DNA of 64,000 nucleotides from Tricholoma matsutake (GCA_026075535.2 AP026543.1:6200001-6264000); one strand, 5' to 3'; shown: positions 1 to 12,377, counted from the first letter of the stretch. Notes: generated from the sequence alone by a model not told the origin. Made by a program: numbers and translations.

Positions 1-571
1 CTGAGTGGCCCACAGGTGCAGGCGGTGGCTAAAAAGAGAACGCAGGACGACGAATACGAGGGAAGCACCTATCACTGACGCCGAAGCAGCGATGTAGAAG
101 CCCTTCATTCCATATGCAAAGCCGCACAGGGTGACAAGAGTTGTATGGCCAACCAAAGGAGGAAATGATGCGACCACTGGCATTTATTGTACTCAACTTC
201 TAGAATAACGTGAGAGAAGATGAACCCCACCTATTGCACCACCCATTGCAAGCCATCCAAAGCGGGTTTCAGCCAGCAGTCGTGCGTGGTCGTAGAGGTA
301 TTGGGCGATACGACTCGGCGTCACGACAATGATAAAGGTGCCTTTGATACTATTGAGTAAGCAGTAGGAGATATGGTACGTCGACAAACCTAAGCATATG
401 TAGAATAGCATGACAAGCCATATGAATATCTAGGTTATTTTGTGAAGTTGAGTTGATACTGGTGGCAAGCAATTGTACCTTGCCGAATATATGGAGGGCC
501 TTATAACGACGGAAGACGATGTTTGCATAGTACTTGATTATTGAAACCAGACTGGCGGTCTTGCCGGCCAT
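1..571 (-). CDS. TVP38/TMEM64-family membrane protein, N-terminal part (partial)
   Basis: Minus-strand gene that runs off the left edge. The ATG at 571 opens MAGKTASLVSIIKYY; later exons give an ITPAR-like segment (VTPSRIAQYLYD, about 275-320) and the hydrophobic stretch FPPLVGHTTLVTLCGFAYG with GFYIAASASVIGAS (about 60-165). The FPPL..GY/H...GF.YG pattern followed by a small-residue helix is typical of the VTT (SNARE-associated Golgi/DedA-like) domain. Fungal Tvp38 proteins are multi-span Golgi/endomembrane proteins; members of this superfamily are linked to lipid scrambling. At least two introns interrupt the visible part. The C-terminus lies outside the window. It shares an 84-bp divergent promoter with the acyltransferase gene on the plus strand. 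Family assignment is fairly secure; exact exon borders between 330 and 460 are inferred. Confidence 0.7.
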
Positions 572-655
572 GGTGGTAACACCACGAGCCGCGTTATAAT
601 TAGCCGAAGTTGCCGATTTCCCAAGTCACGTGTACGACGCGTTTCCTCCACAACG
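572..655. promoter_or_regulatory. Divergent promoter with CACGTG E-box
   Basis: Only 84 bp separate the start codons of the TVP38-like gene (-) and the LOA1-like gene (+). A perfect palindromic E-box, GTCACGTG, lies at 625-632. In fungi this core is bound by bHLH factors of the Cbf1/USF type. That it controls both genes is inference. Confidence 0.4.
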
Positions 656-2124
656 ATGGAAAAATTCAGTGCGTATCGAGTTGAGTGCTTCCAGGTTGTC
701 TCTTCTCCTTATTGTCCATGAATATCTCCTTTGTTTTTAGGATCCAGGAACTGGCATTCAGGTAAAGAAATCCCCCCGCTCATTCTCTCACTAACGTTCT
801 TCAGCCCTTCCTCACCCCAGTGCCACCTGTGGGTTCTGACCTTTTGGATACAGTAACTCTGCCACTGAGGTACATATTTGGTGTTGTAAGAACGGCCCTC
901 GTTCTTCTGTTTCTTGTTGTCTACGTTGTGTTTGTTCAAATACTGTGCCTTATCTTCGTAAGTCCTCCGTTGTTCTGATTCTCGTATTACACTCACCTCA
1001 CCAGATACCAGTCCCACTGTTGCATCGTTCTGTATCATATATATTTACATCCATTATAGCTCGCACCGTGTTGCTGCTGCTGGGATTCTTCTGGATTCCT
1101 GTTGAACAAGTAACAAGGAAGAAAGGGTGTGTTGTTGCCTATTTTACGTATCTTCCTTTGTCACCAGTCATTGGTTTTAGGAGAAGTCAACAACAAAGTC
1201 AACCATGGCATCCACGAGCTGGAGATATCATCGTGTCCAATTGGGTTTCGTGGATAGAATTGCTGTGGCTGGCGTTTCGGTACGTTTTAAACACCTGGTG
1301 TCGACCTTGACAACATTTTGAAACGAGGAATCTTGAGCTTTAATCCCGTCTTTGTACTTCCCATCCCTGAATCCCCTGTCACTGCCTCCCTTGCATCACA
1401 GCCTTCCGCCCCCATCACACACACACCGGGAAGGCGCACAGGCACTGGATCAGCGAATGTCCAATCCCCGCGTAAGGCAACAAATACCAGAACCCGCATT
1501 TTGGGATATCGGGAAGTTTCTCTTCTCTCCATTATTCGATACACTGGGAACGTACCCCCATTTGGAGGCTCAGCAAGCGACTCATCTCCGCGGGCCCTAG
1601 AAGATATTAGAAAACGCGCTGATAGACCTGTCGTTGTATTCCCCGAATGCACAACTAGTAATGGCAGGGGAATACTCCGCTTTTCAGATGCTTTCGGAGA
1701 AAAAGTACCCGTCAAAAGTTATGAAGTATTTGTCATGTGTGTGCGGTGTGTAGCTCTCAACGCATCACACTGTTCTTATGTCATTCAATTTCGCTCCTCG
1801 CACAGTTATGATCCCCCGACCGTCCTTGCTCCGACGTTGACATGCTCTATCCCGTCCACTTCCGCAAATCCTATTGCTCATTTATTCACAATCACCACAT
1901 CCATCACACTTCCGACAATCTCTATCCGCTTGCTTGCGCCATCGGATTCTCCCAGCAGTCAACTGTTCATAGCCAGTGATGTTATCACGGAGTTTGCTGG
2001 GGGAGACCAACTCGCGGAAACGTGCGTCGCTTTGATTTCTCAAATCGGAAAAATGAAAAGAATGGGAATGGGCTGGGAAGACAAAGCGAGCTTCCTGGAT
2101 TTCTATCGGGGTTACCACAAGTAA
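656..2124 (+). CDS. LOA1: Lysophosphatidic acid acyltransferase, LOA1/Vps66-like
   Basis: The assembled protein begins MEKFSAYR-DPGTGIQPFL, closely matching the start of yeast Loa1 (MEKYTNWRDNGTGIAPFLPN). A transmembrane stretch follows (VVRTALVLLFLVVYVVF), then WHPRAGDIIVSNW.SWIELLW, FNPVFVLPI and the acyltransferase motif FPECTTSNGRGIL (about 1,640-1,680). The C-terminus is GWEDKASFLDFYRGYHK, stop at 2,122-2,124. I place introns after 676, 771, 959, about 1,129, about 1,279 and about 1,747, all GT-AG and in phase. Known role of the family: acylation of lysophosphatidic acid with oleoyl-CoA in ER/lipid droplets, feeding triacylglycerol synthesis. The canonical HX4D motif is weak, as in yeast Loa1. 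No sign of damage. The start is fixed by its match to Loa1. Confidence 0.85.
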
Positions 2125-2491
2125 TATATATTTATTGGATGATCATTACTATGGGACGATGTTTTACACAAATATTGAGGGATCTAAGCCGCATGATTGA
2201 AAATAAATACGTGGTTTAACAGCAAGTCTGTTCCGTGCCGCCTGATTGTTCAGAGATGGATGGGGTCGGTACAAGATGCATATGAGCATCGTAATTGGAT
2301 GGTCGTGATGCTGTGGAGGGGCATGTCCAGATTAGCCAATTGACTGGTGAAAATGGGGAAACAGATCTACCAGATGGAGATACTAAGAGTAATGATATGC
2401 GATGCAAGTTATCTGATGTAGGCAGTCAGTCACGCCATAGATCATAGTGAAAGTATGACAGACGCTGATGATTTCGGAGAAATAAAGGTTT
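2125..2491. other. Convergent intergenic spacer
   Basis: This 367-bp stretch lies between the 3' ends of the LOA1-like gene (+) and the RRM gene (-). I see no conserved coding frame in it; it probably holds both 3' UTRs. Confidence 0.5.
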
Positions 2492-3980
2492 TCAACGTTG
2501 ATAATGTTGGAAAGGATCGAACTCTTGACGTTCCTTGCGTTCTTCCCAGAGGCGAGCCGTATCGTAACCTGCATCATAGCCATAGTCATAGTAGTAACCG
2601 TACTTCCAATTATCCAGGCGTCCCAGCCTATCATCATATCGTTCTCCACCGTAGGGAACCCCATGGCGTGGGGTAGGATTATACTCCACGAGCAACCTTG
2701 ATTCCGGCTCAAGGGGCGGCAGTACAGGGGAATGATAACAAGTAGTGGAGTGCTGTGTATGATACGAGGCAGGAGTGTGACGATAAGCGTAGGAAGGCGG
2801 TGGGGTGTCTCGGCAGTGGCGTGCGTTAGCATCTGGATAGACAGGATCCGGAACAGGGCTAGTTGCGTTGTCATTGGGTGGCCAGTGACGAGAATCGTGG
2901 TGACTACGAAGAGGCGAGCGAGAACGCGAGCGTCGATAAGTCTGTTACAGTAAAACAGTAAACGCCACTTCTTAAAGTGATTCAGATCAATCTTACAACC
3001 GTAATGCCAGAAACCGTAACACGCTTCCCTCCAAGGCGCTTTCCGTTGAGTTCCTGGATTGCTCGCTCAGCATCATCTTTTGAAAAGTATTCTATAAAGC
3101 TAAGGATGTGAAAACAATAAACAACTATATAATCATGATGACGTCTGATGTGCTGCTCACCCTCGTCCATGTTTTTTTCTGTCCAGATCACAATATGCAA
3201 CAAGCCCTCCAAATGTCCTTCCGAAGTCTTTCAGTTCCTAGAGGCGAGGGTGGCATCAAAAGTCTCTGGCGCAGAAAAGAGACGAACCTGCCAACGAATG
3301 TTTCTGGGTATGTTTGTGACAATGACGGGGTATCGAGATTGGACATGAGAGGGCAGGTGCCTTCTCATGCTGAGATCAGATTTGTGCGCGTTGGTACGCT
3401 GCACATCGAGAAAATAAAAATTGAATGACCGACCTTGAGCGAATTCTTGACCGTGAATCTGTGGTACCACTTGTTACCGATGGCATATCCTTGCGTAACG
3501 GGCGGGCAAATTCTACGACGATATCTTATCCAGTGATTAGTTACATAAGAAGGAAGATGCTTCAGTTTAGTGAGGGCGACCCACTTCTGCCCAGAAACGG
3601 CTGGCGTTGAAATGTTTCCAACACATCCCGAGCATCCTGAAAAACATGTCCAGGTTATTTTACGACCTAGGGTAAGATGACGGCGTACTTTCTCAGACTC
3701 AAACTGTACAAATGCGTAGTCTGTTCCGAGGAAGGAGACCCGCATCAAAGTCATGACGAGCGCGTCAAAAGTCCATTCATACCATGCACGATTTTTACCT
3801 CGTGAATTTTTCCATAGATGGAAAGGTACTGGTGGGTCGAGCTGTTAACACGACGAACTCCACGTCCAACGCAGCCCAGATGGTCATACCTTCAGAAGCT
3901 CGTCTTCTCCAACGTTATTGGGGAGATCTACAGGCTTATAGTCAATAACCAGGAAGAGAGCAGAGTACCATGGACGACAT
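2492..3980 (-). CDS. Two-RRM, RS-tailed RNA-binding protein
   Basis: RRM1 is assembled from VDLPNNVGEDELLK, YLSIYGKIHEVKIVH, DYAFVQFESEK (RNP1-like), DARDVLETFQRQPFLGR and NIVVEFARPLRKD. RRM2 starts RYPVIVTNIPRNIRWQ and continues ELKDFGRTFGGLVAYCDLD..HGRG, then FIEYFSKDDAERAIQELNG, GKRVTVSG. The tail carries an RS run (YRRSRSRSPLRS), then Pro/His/Tyr-rich sequence ending near YYYDYGYDAGYD and FDPFQHYQR, stop at 2,492. This layout (paired RRMs plus a low-complexity RS/Y-rich tail) is that of SR-type or Npl3-like splicing and mRNP proteins acting in the nucleus. There are at least seven introns; the start ATG at 3,980 is my best choice and is followed after four codons by an intron. The exact orthologue is not assigned. 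Confidence 0.7.
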
Positions 3981-4205
3981 ACTCCGTAGATACAGACGCT
4001 TCAATGGTACCATTGTTACTGTCCGTATGCAGAACGCTTGCTGAACCAGCAATACCAGATTCGAAGTGACCCAAGTTCAAGCTCCGCGACGATTTGCAAT
4101 TTACATCTGCTACTTGCACGGTTCACCACAACATCTTTTCATTGAGTAACCTTATATAGCTTCACCAGAAAACCTAATATGTATCCTCCGTTTAGAGATC
4201 AGCTA

Positions 4206-6043
4206 CTATAACTTAGTTTTGACCTGATAAGGTGATGAGAACGGAGAAGACATCGAACATCGTAGGGAACGCACTTTGACAACGTTCTGCAGAGCCTGAC
4301 GTAGGTCATCCCTCAAATCCTTTCTCCGGATGTTAGCTGTCGTAGAATGTGACAAGAACACGTCAACTTACATCGACTTCCTCGACGCCAATGCTTAATC
4401 TGACTAAGCATGGATGAGAACTTGGATCAGTCTGGAGACGATGTTCCACGAGTGAGTCGACACCTCCAAGACTGGTGGCAGGCTGTAGACAGTGTGAGCG
4501 GAAAGAAAATTTTCAAGTAGAGCATGCTACTCAACAATAAAGAACTTCAAGAGGTGGGGAAAGTGGACCGCATATTCTGGTTGGGCGAACTAATCGCAAC
4601 AAAGTTTATTCCATTTCAAATTCTCAAGATCGTGAAACTTACGAGGACTGCGAAGGTAGCATTCCAGCCCCCTTCCATCTGTTTACTAGGCTCAAACCCC
4701 CTGGAGTCTTTGACCTGTAGAGATGAATGCCAGACTTTGCTTAGGACACCCCCCCGGACGCCGTCGTATGATTGACCAGCAGGAGTGGAGGCAATGGTAT
4801 TAAGCCATAAAGCGAGCGAAGTAGCGGTAGCAGACTGATGTGGAACTCTTAGATGAAGAGTTCGGAGCGAACGCAACAATAACCATGCTTCAAGAGATCC
4901 CATCATGCTCCCTAAGAATGTACGCTCGTGTTGTAGCTACATTGGTTGTGAGAATACAGAACCCTAGGACGGCAGAGAAGACAAACGGTAGCCCATTCTT
5001 CACGTGTTTTCACCACTAGCACTCCACAAAGCAGATCGGAATGACCACCAAAATATTTCGTTCCTAGGTTTGGTCAGGGTTACTTACTCATTCCAGTGTC
5101 AAAAAGTCGTACCGGAATGCAAAATACTGTATGACATAGTGAGTACGTATTCCATCTATTTTCCAGTTTACTTACCAGTCGGCGCCAAACTTGAAGGGGT
5201 ATTGCAGGGGTGGAGGACCAAACGTAGAATCTACTATTAGTTTTCCGCCAACTTTATGTATCTGGGTAAAGATGTTGCGTGGGCATCGCAGATATCTTTA
5301 GCAGAGTAATTCTCACCTTCTCAGCATAGTATCGTATATCCCTGCCCTTGTGTCATGAACATGTCAAGGCCCAAAACTTGCACTTCTCACCTGGATTCCC
5401 CAGTTGGATTCACAGGTGTTTCCAACCAACAAACGTCTCCAGGTCGAAATTCGTCATCCAACCCTATAACCTCCAGATCGACGCCTTTAGTTTTTTTATA
5501 GACGGCTATAGTAGCATGGCAGCCATGGTAGCCATCCGAAATCGCAACTCGTTTAGGCTGATAAAACACGAGTGCCTGACAGGAAAGCGATGAGGTGTGA
5601 TACCCAATTCATATGACGTGCAATACAACTGACAGCGTATGAGGCAGAGAGACCAGAAGAGTAAGTAAGGGCAAAGCCATCCTTTCCAAAGGGCTGTAAG
5701 AAGTGCCACCAGAGTCGAACGCGATGGATGACCTACAGTGATTCGGCTAAGGATGTGTTCTGCGCGTGTGCTGATTTGTTGTGTGTATCGAGAGTAGATA
5801 TGCCGAGAAGGATTTCGAAGGTCGATGTCAGACAGTGGGTTTAGAGTATCTGTAGCAGGATTTGGGCCTCGAAAGGCTAGGTATAGACACAACTCAAGGC
5901 ATGTTCGGCGCTGCTTCAGTAGGCAATTACGTACTGGTGGTCACCGAAATAGAAGGAGCAACCTCTGCACCGATGTTAGAGACGCTCAGGCTGTCGCCAT
6001 GTATAAGATCAGTGCCGTTCAAGTTGCTGGTCTTCTTAATCAT
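4206..6043 (-). CDS. Cystathionine gamma-synthase (Cys/Met-metabolism PLP enzyme)
   Basis: Exons join in frame into a full-length enzyme: N-terminal EVAPSISVTT, then NPSRHIYSRYTQQISTRAE, ALTYSSGLSASYA, RVAISDGYHGCHATIAVY, VCWLETPVNPTGESRGRD, KLIVDSTFGPPPLQYPF, FGADCVLHSGTKYFGGHSD (the Lys is the expected PLP Schiff-base residue; an intron splits the preceding Gly codon), NMMGSLEAWLLLRSLRTL-type segment, QMEGGWNATFAVL, FFIPATSLGGVDSLVEHR, RLSIGVEEVDDLRDDLRQAL. The family catalyses replacement of the O-acyl group of homoserine by cysteine to make cystathionine in transsulfuration toward methionine. About eleven short introns are present. The ATG at 6,043 is the first in frame; stop at 4,206. 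No frameshift or stop is seen. It lies 118 bp downstream of the zinc-cluster regulator on the same strand. Confidence 0.85.
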
Positions 6044-6161
6044 GGTATAGGACCAAGATTGCACAATTGCGTAATCACCAAGTATTCCATATCGGTACAG
6101 TAGTATTGCAATGCTATACTGTGCAGTAATTTTAAAAGATCCATGCGTGACCTTCATAGAC

Positions 6162-9100
6162 CTAAGCAGACATAGTCCCACCGACACCATATGGCCCTGA
6201 ACCATTTAGGTTTCCATTAAATAAACCAGTGTCTCGCATGAAAGACATCCAATGTTCATCCACACCAGAATCTGCAGTCATATCGAGGTCTTCCTCTGAA
6301 GTGTCTCGCTTTGACTGAGTTGTTTCAAATTCAGACAGCGGCGCAAAAGTCATGAGAGGAGCCCCAAAGGAACTTGAAGAGCTTTGAGGAGATGAATAGC
6401 TTTGAGGCGAGGTAGCAGAAGTCGTGAGTCTTGATGACAGAGGCTGCCAACGGGACTGCGTGCTTTGATTCTCCCGCGTATTGTGTTGAGGTTGATCAAA
6501 GGTCGAGGACGTTGCGACGTCCTCATAGCCGAAAACGGGAATAATTGTATTATTGTGGACATATTCGTGGGGGAACATGGAGAGATATTCCGTTAAAGCA
6601 GGATGAACATCTGGAGCACGTTCAGGTGAAGCAAGGTTGCAATCGTTGTCTAAGACGCTTGGCACGGGAAGACTTGGCGAAGCAGATTGGTTCCCCTTTA
6701 GAGATCGACTCGAGAGTAGTTTGCTCACTAGCACCCGAGTTTGACCCCCAAACAAGGCTAGTTCATCACCTGCATGCTCACGGTTCTCCGCAAACAGGAT
6801 TGCATTTGAAGTAGGATTCCCGCTTCGAAACTGTGAGTAAACTTTACATGCCTTCTCCTTCAGCTTACAAAGGAAACCCTGTCAAAAATGATCCACTAAG
6901 CTTTTCGGTATCATGACTGAGGTGAGTCACATACAAAACCATCCCGCGCACGGCGAGACTGCACTGCGCCCTTCTCAAATAAGTCACAAACGAGTCCAAG
7001 TTCAGCAAACGCGCTAGGTGCCATGCTCGAGGACGGAGATCGTGCAACGATGCAACCGACGATGATCTAGAAGAAATGTGAGTACGGTATAGATTGCGTA
7101 TTAAAATCTACCTACAGCCGCTGGAAATACTACAGCATAAAGGATGGTCGCTAAGAATATTCCGAGACCTATAGTACTAGCATGTGTTGCTCACAGATTG
7201 TCCAAATGCCCCACACTCTGCAACAGAGATCGGGATATCTCTCAAAAATAATTAAACTGTATTTGATTGATTCAGAGGCACAGCGATACGCCGCAAGGAA
7301 CGAAGGCGCATATGCGCTACGTAAGGGATTGACGGGCTGGTCGAGCATGGCCTGCGCAAAGAAGCTTCTGTGGATATACAGCAAGGCTGAAAAGAGGCCC
7401 ATCAGCAATCAGACATATTTTGGAAGCAACAATAACATACTAGCCGAGCGAATTTGCGATAATATGTACCCTCGCATGTACTCTAATGGACTAATACATT
7501 GGTCGGCCTTTGGTCCGGTAAAGCTGCCACTGAGATGTGGAGGCAACACCTTCTCGCGGATTTTTCGGTCCAACTCCAGGACCGTCTGGTACTGAGGTGC
7601 TTTTGCTGTCAGCGTAAGCTCTGTCACTGTCCCTATGATATCTTTTATAAACTCATACTTCCACTGATGCACTGAGAACAGATGTCTTAGCGACAAAATA
7701 TTATGAGGAGAAGCACTGACACCCTATGCGAACATCGTCATTCTCATCGAGGGTCGCCCGGTCGTCTTCAGGAAACTGGCAATCTACGTATGATAGGCGG
7801 ATGGATGGAGGTCGACCAAGTGAAAGGCTCTGATTGTTCAATGAGCTCCAGACCAAGAAGAAGATACACCTCGCACACATAAAACATCTCAGAAGAACAC
7901 AGTTCCCAGAACAATATTCTTCTCCGCTGAACTGTTTTGGCGTCAATGTTAAACTTTGCTCCATCTCGATCTGGATGTCTGATAAGTGCCGATATTCAAA
8001 GCGGAGAAGTTTTACATACGGAGCCCAATCTGGAGGATCAGATTAAGGACATCTTTCCAGAACAGGTGATTGACTTACGCTTTGCGCTAACTTAGCACCA
8101 AGGGACATTAAAGTCCACTGACAGAAAGGTCAGGTGTGCACCAGCACCTATCGACTGATGACATACGGCGCTGTCCATTGTATGCTTCTTCCCTCCCCAA
8201 AGATGATAGTTTGCCATTAGAGCCACTGCTTGGACAGTGGCCGTCTCGGGAGAATCAAAAACAGAACGAAGAGATAGACAGGCACAACTTGATTGGTAAT
8301 AGATTTCAGACTCTGTGTTATCTAAAGTAAGAAGAAGGATGAGTGCATGCTCCTGGGTACTACTAAAGGACAATGTGGAAACTCACACGGCTCTAGTGTG
8401 AGGTCAACCAGAGCACCAAGACCAAGGATAAGGAACAACACCGCCAGTCTATGAGGTGAAATTGATTGGATTGCACTTGATCCAGATCCTTGCTTTTCTT
8501 TCACAGCTTTGTATATCGGGGACAGAAAATCGTCGACCATCTCATCCCGTTTCAATGGACAAAATATAGCGGAGGCATGCTCCATATAGGCTTCATAAAG
8601 TGACCATGCACGGGGTTGGCTCGGGAGATGACCGATTATCATTTCGAGATTTATCCCCGTAGTATCTTCGGTTCCGAAGGGGAACTTCAGCAACCGTGTG
8701 ATTTCCACCGGCACTGTGGGTGTCTCGTCATGTTCTGCGGACAAAACCATTTCCGCACCAGCCTTATTGAGAGATCTGTTACAGTATGCTGTCATCATAA
8801 GTATCAAGGCGTACCAGAAATAGTGCCTAAGAAGACATCGGTCAGAAATGGTTTTGAAGTTCTTGCGTTGATAATGGACATACTTCTGATCCAGCACAAG
8901 GCCCATAGTATTTGGCACCTTGATCACCGATTGTCAATATGCCACTGACATCGATTGAGTCGACTGTATTGTCTCGCGGGGGCTCTCCGACATCCGGCGT
9001 ACTACTTTTGTCGGGGGGAAATTTAATCGCAAGAAGTTCATCTCGAAGTAGAGGATGTCTTTCGTTGGAGATACCCGATTGAAAAATTGCAAGCGCGTCT

Positions 9101-9549
9101 TCAAGTTGGCGGATGCGCTGTCCCATCTCCGCGATTTTAGCGTGAAGCTGTAGGGTATCTGCGAGCACAAATCTAGAGTACCCAAGGTCGACGTATGATG
9201 AAAGCCGCCTATTCAAAGCAACAAGCGAACCTTGTTCCTTGACCACTTGACAAACATCCATTGGGACAAATAGAGGGACAGCCTCGACGACCTAGGAAAT
9301 GAGATCCTAAGCTTGGGTGTGAGGGTTTGCTGAGTTCACGGCTTACTACACGAATTGCACGGTATTTTCTTATCGCATTTGAGTTTGAGCCTGTACCGCT
9401 GATGAACTGGCTGGCAGTAGATCCCTGAGGAGAAACATACCGTCGACATTCAGCACAAGAGATCTTGAGACTTCAGTTAAAAGATGTCTGAGATTAGCTG
9501 TGGGACTCACTTCGCCCCGAGCTCGCCTGACATCATCATCATCACTCAT
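6162..9549 (-). CDS. Zn(II)2Cys6 fungal transcription factor
   Basis: Protein starts MSDDDDVRRARGE and after an intron gives the zinc cluster ISCAECRRLKLKCDKKIPC-NSC-SRRGCPSIC, with the six spaced Cys of a GAL4-type DNA-binding domain (about 9,250-9,480). A coiled-coil linker follows (RFVLADTLQLHAKIAEMG, QRIRQLEDALAIF). The fungal-specific middle homology region is seen across several exons: AVKEKQGSGSSA..ISPHRLAVLFLILGLGALVDL, TVQAVALMANYHLWGG, FNIDAKTVQRRRILFWEL, SLSLGRPPSIRLSYVDCQFP, IHRSFFAQAMLDQPVNPLRS. The last exon (6,162-6,755) is Ser/Gln/Thr-rich and likely an activation region. It is a nuclear regulator; target genes cannot be told from sequence. Its neighbour downstream is cystathionine gamma-synthase; regulation of that gene would be speculation. 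Frame is open throughout. Confidence 0.8.
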
Positions 9550-9711
9550 CAATCTGCGCGACCCTCTGCGAGGGTGTGTAAAGAGTTCCGCAGGCATTTG
9601 TAGGTGGTATACATATGTTTTCGGGAAAACTCGAGTGTAGTTCAAGTTCCGCATTCTTACATAAAAGTTCTACACGCCAAGATCAAGCTCCAAGCTTCAA
9701 TGTACAGTCAA

Positions 9712-10393
9712 CTCCCTCTTAACCCATACCCTTCCGTGGACACTTCAGGCTAAGTATCGGTTATGAGGGAGTATTTCGAGGATGGTGCTAAAAATAGATC
9801 CCCAAAATCCATTCAGTAAAATTCTGAAAAAAATCAGTATTATGTCTTCGAAGTATGTTGGTCTATTGTAGCTAATTCAAAATAATAGGCCCCTCGAACA
9901 ATTACAGATGTCATGAGGGTAAGATTTTGATCCCTGACAGGTCCATCTATGACCTGCCGTTTTGTAAGATTTCCGCCACTTCTCAAGAGGTTTGATGTCA
10001 TGCAGCACTGATATTTGAACTCAGGCTGCACCCTAGGCTGGCAACCGGCAGTAGGACAAATGTAGAACAATGATTGCATGCATGTAAATGAATAAGCAGC
10101 CATGAACAAGACAGGTCAAAAATCATACATCATGTCAGAAGTTGGACCACTGGACCCCCGTTTGAGCTACCTCTTGTTTGATCCACGCAGCAGAGGACAA
10201 AAAAGCTACTAAAGTGCACTATGTACATAATATATTACATATAAAAGTATGGGTTCTGCCTCGAAAATGTATGGGTTATTGGGTATCAGAGTTATGGGTT
10301 ATGGGTCCCAAATCCCTGCCTACTGACTTGGTGAATCAAAAATCCTATGGGATGAGAGAGTATGGGTTATCAGGGCTATGGGTTAAGAGGGAG
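9712..10393. mobile_element. Inverted-repeat element, 682 bp (MITE-like)
   Basis: A 17-bp sequence, CTCCCTCTTAACCCATA (9,712-9,728), recurs as its exact reverse complement at 10,377-10,393. Inside the right end the submotif TATGGGTTA recurs several times (about 10,245-10,370), like subterminal repeats of DNA transposons. There is no transposase frame between the ends, so it would be non-autonomous. I found no clear target-site duplication, so the outer limits are uncertain. Confidence 0.4.
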
Positions 10394-11315
10394 GGCCGTC
10401 GTCGCTTCTTTGAAGGTCTTTGCTTTCTCGACAGCCTAAGGAAGAGCAAAGCTGTGGTGGACGTCGATCAGTTTGCCTCAGTCAGATCAGTGAAATGGTG
10501 GTGACAGGACTGAAATCCTCCAAGTAAATCGAGTTTAGAAAATATGCGAGCTTGCAAGGCATGATAATTACGCTTGCAATTCGCATCCTTGTGCCCTATC
10601 AACTTCTTCGCCTGCCCCAGTTTTGGCTCCCTCAGCGAATTGGCCACATTCTAGGTTGCAGCCAAGCAGAGACGACAGTACATTGACCTTACCGCGCCTT
10701 GTTGCTTGGGTTACTATTTAGTACTGTTTCCAAGCTGTACGTCAAATTTGCAAGGAAAGTGTTGATCGTTGACCAAGTGATTGCGTACCCATCTATTCCA
10801 AGCAAAGAGAACTCCTACAATCCTTTACATTGCCTGATGCCACAACTTTGAACTGCATCTCTTTCCGTCGACATAGCGCTGCACAAAGACCTCTTGACCA
10901 TACCCCGGCGTACCGCGTAAGAAGAATTTCATAGCAATGTAGTCCTCTTTGTTGGGCTTACTTGACTCTGTTGATGCGATAATGCCGATGGACTTTGTGA
11001 ATGTTCCACATCAAGATGTTGAGCATCGGCCCATATGATGAGTGCTGTTCTTCGATAACCTGGCGAACATGATAAATCACATCTCACTGGAAAATGCAGG
11101 ACCAACATACATACATGATGCTACTTACAAGATCTGGTGAATGACAATTTGAAAGGAATACACATTTCCTTGATATCCTTCGTATTCCCGCTCGTCAGGT
11201 GGGCTGATTCTACCATGCCATTGTCACTGAGATCTTCAGCATTATGTTCATTATCATCTTCGCAATCGATTTCTTCTTTGAATTAGACGTCCTGGTCACG
11301 GATATAGCAGTCACT
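10394..11315. other. Spacer with possible exons of an unrecognised minus-strand gene
   Basis: No family is recognised. On the minus strand three adjoining segments read like exons with plausible splice sites: one ending FQIVIHQIL (about 11,115-11,210), one with VIEEQHSSYGPMLNIL and HKVHRHYRINRVK (about 10,965-11,070), and one with GYGQEVFVQRYVDGKRCSS (about 10,855-10,915). Whether this is a real gene, a fragment or chance is open. The rest shows nothing I can name. Confidence 0.25.
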
Positions 11316-11331
11316 ACATGCACGTGCATGT
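11316..11331. promoter_or_regulatory. 16-bp perfect palindrome containing CACGTG
   Basis: ACATGCACGTGCATGT is perfectly palindromic and lies about 100 bp upstream of the start codon of the secreted barrel protein. Its centre is an E-box. A dimeric bHLH-type site is a reasonable inference. Confidence 0.35.
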
Positions 11332-11428
11332 GACAGGTCGCATACTATGTGGTGCTATTTGGCCGTTCAAGTGAGTTACCACGAAACACCTAGTACCGTG
11401 TTCCTAATACCCATAGTCTTCACGAGAA

Positions 11429-12377
11429 ATGATCCGAAAACACACGCCCCTTGCTATTCTCTTAGGCGTTTTCTTTATCTTGCCTTTCTCGGTCTTAGCA
11501 GCCACAGGTTCAGTACGCGCCTTTTCTCGCACCAGATACTCCAAGGCTCACTCTCTGGGACACAATTATGTCTTCGATCCGCGGGATGGCTGGAGAAGTG
11601 TGAATGCTACGAATCTTCAGTACAAATACCCTCGCGACACTCGTTTCGACACCACCACCAATCCTGCAGAGTTAGAAAAGAGAAACGGCAAACCAGCAAA
11701 TAAATCAAAGCTTGACCTAAGCCAAATCATTAAAAACATTTTTCAAGGCATAAAGGCTATCGGCAAGCCTCAAGATGTTATAATCACCTGGTACATCGGC
11801 ATTACGATCGGCGTGATGGTATTCGTTTGCTCATGCTGTTCAATTCTTAAGGTACACGGGGAATGACCTTTTAAAACCTAGTTGCTGGGCAGACAATGTC
11901 TGGGCACCAACGGTGTGTCTTACACCCTATCAACAATAAGCTGGTCGTCGTCTTACGAATTAACGATCATAGGACCAATCCTTCGCTTGCGCGTTGACTC
12001 AAGATGGCTGGGACATAGGCCGACCAAAATGTTTCACCTTTATCGAATGTAACGTTATTCTTCTGAAACGTCTTCATGCTGCCACTTTACTTTGTTGGTT
12101 TAGTGTGTAATACCCCGATGAAGTGCGTTTTTGTCCGCGTTGTTGACACTTGCGGGGGATGCACTCCGGGATCCCGTCACGTCGACTTAACTAAAGCTGC
12201 ATTCCATCAACTTGCGGATTACGACGTTGGACAGCTCAATGTGAAACTCAGAATAGCAACAGATCCCGACCATTGGTGAGTTCAGTCCAAGGCTCTTGAT
12301 ATGTGGTCTGACTTTGCAATAGGTTTACGGACCTTTGGGGCCCCAAGGCAAACCACACCCACACGGATAATCACTAG
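11429..12377 (+). CDS. Secreted double-psi beta-barrel (RlpA/expansin-like) protein
   Basis: Starts MIRKHTPLAILLGVFFILPF, a signal peptide, followed by a linker. Downstream exons give ITWYTGNDLLKPSCW, QSFACALTQDGWD, GRPKCFTFIELCNTP, VFVRVVDTCGGCTPGSRHVD, LTKAAFHQLAD, LNVKLRIATDPDHW and end FTDLWGPKANHTHTDNH. The VVDTCGGC....VDLT.AAF core is the double-psi beta-barrel domain of RlpA-like/barwin-like proteins, which in fungi are secreted and act at or near cell walls. Conserved Cys pairs suggest disulfides. Four introns (donors near 11,790, 11,926, 12,049 and 12,276) restore the frame; stop at 12,375-12,377. A 16-bp palindrome precedes it. No catalytic activity is implied, as many members lack one. 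Confidence 0.8.

Noticed and set aside
709..1038. 109-codon minus-strand frame
   Set aside because: Antisense to the LOA1-like exons, whose spliced product matches the family from its first residues.
8616..8948. 110-codon plus-strand frame
   Set aside because: Antisense to the fungal transcription-factor domain; composition shows no independent signal.
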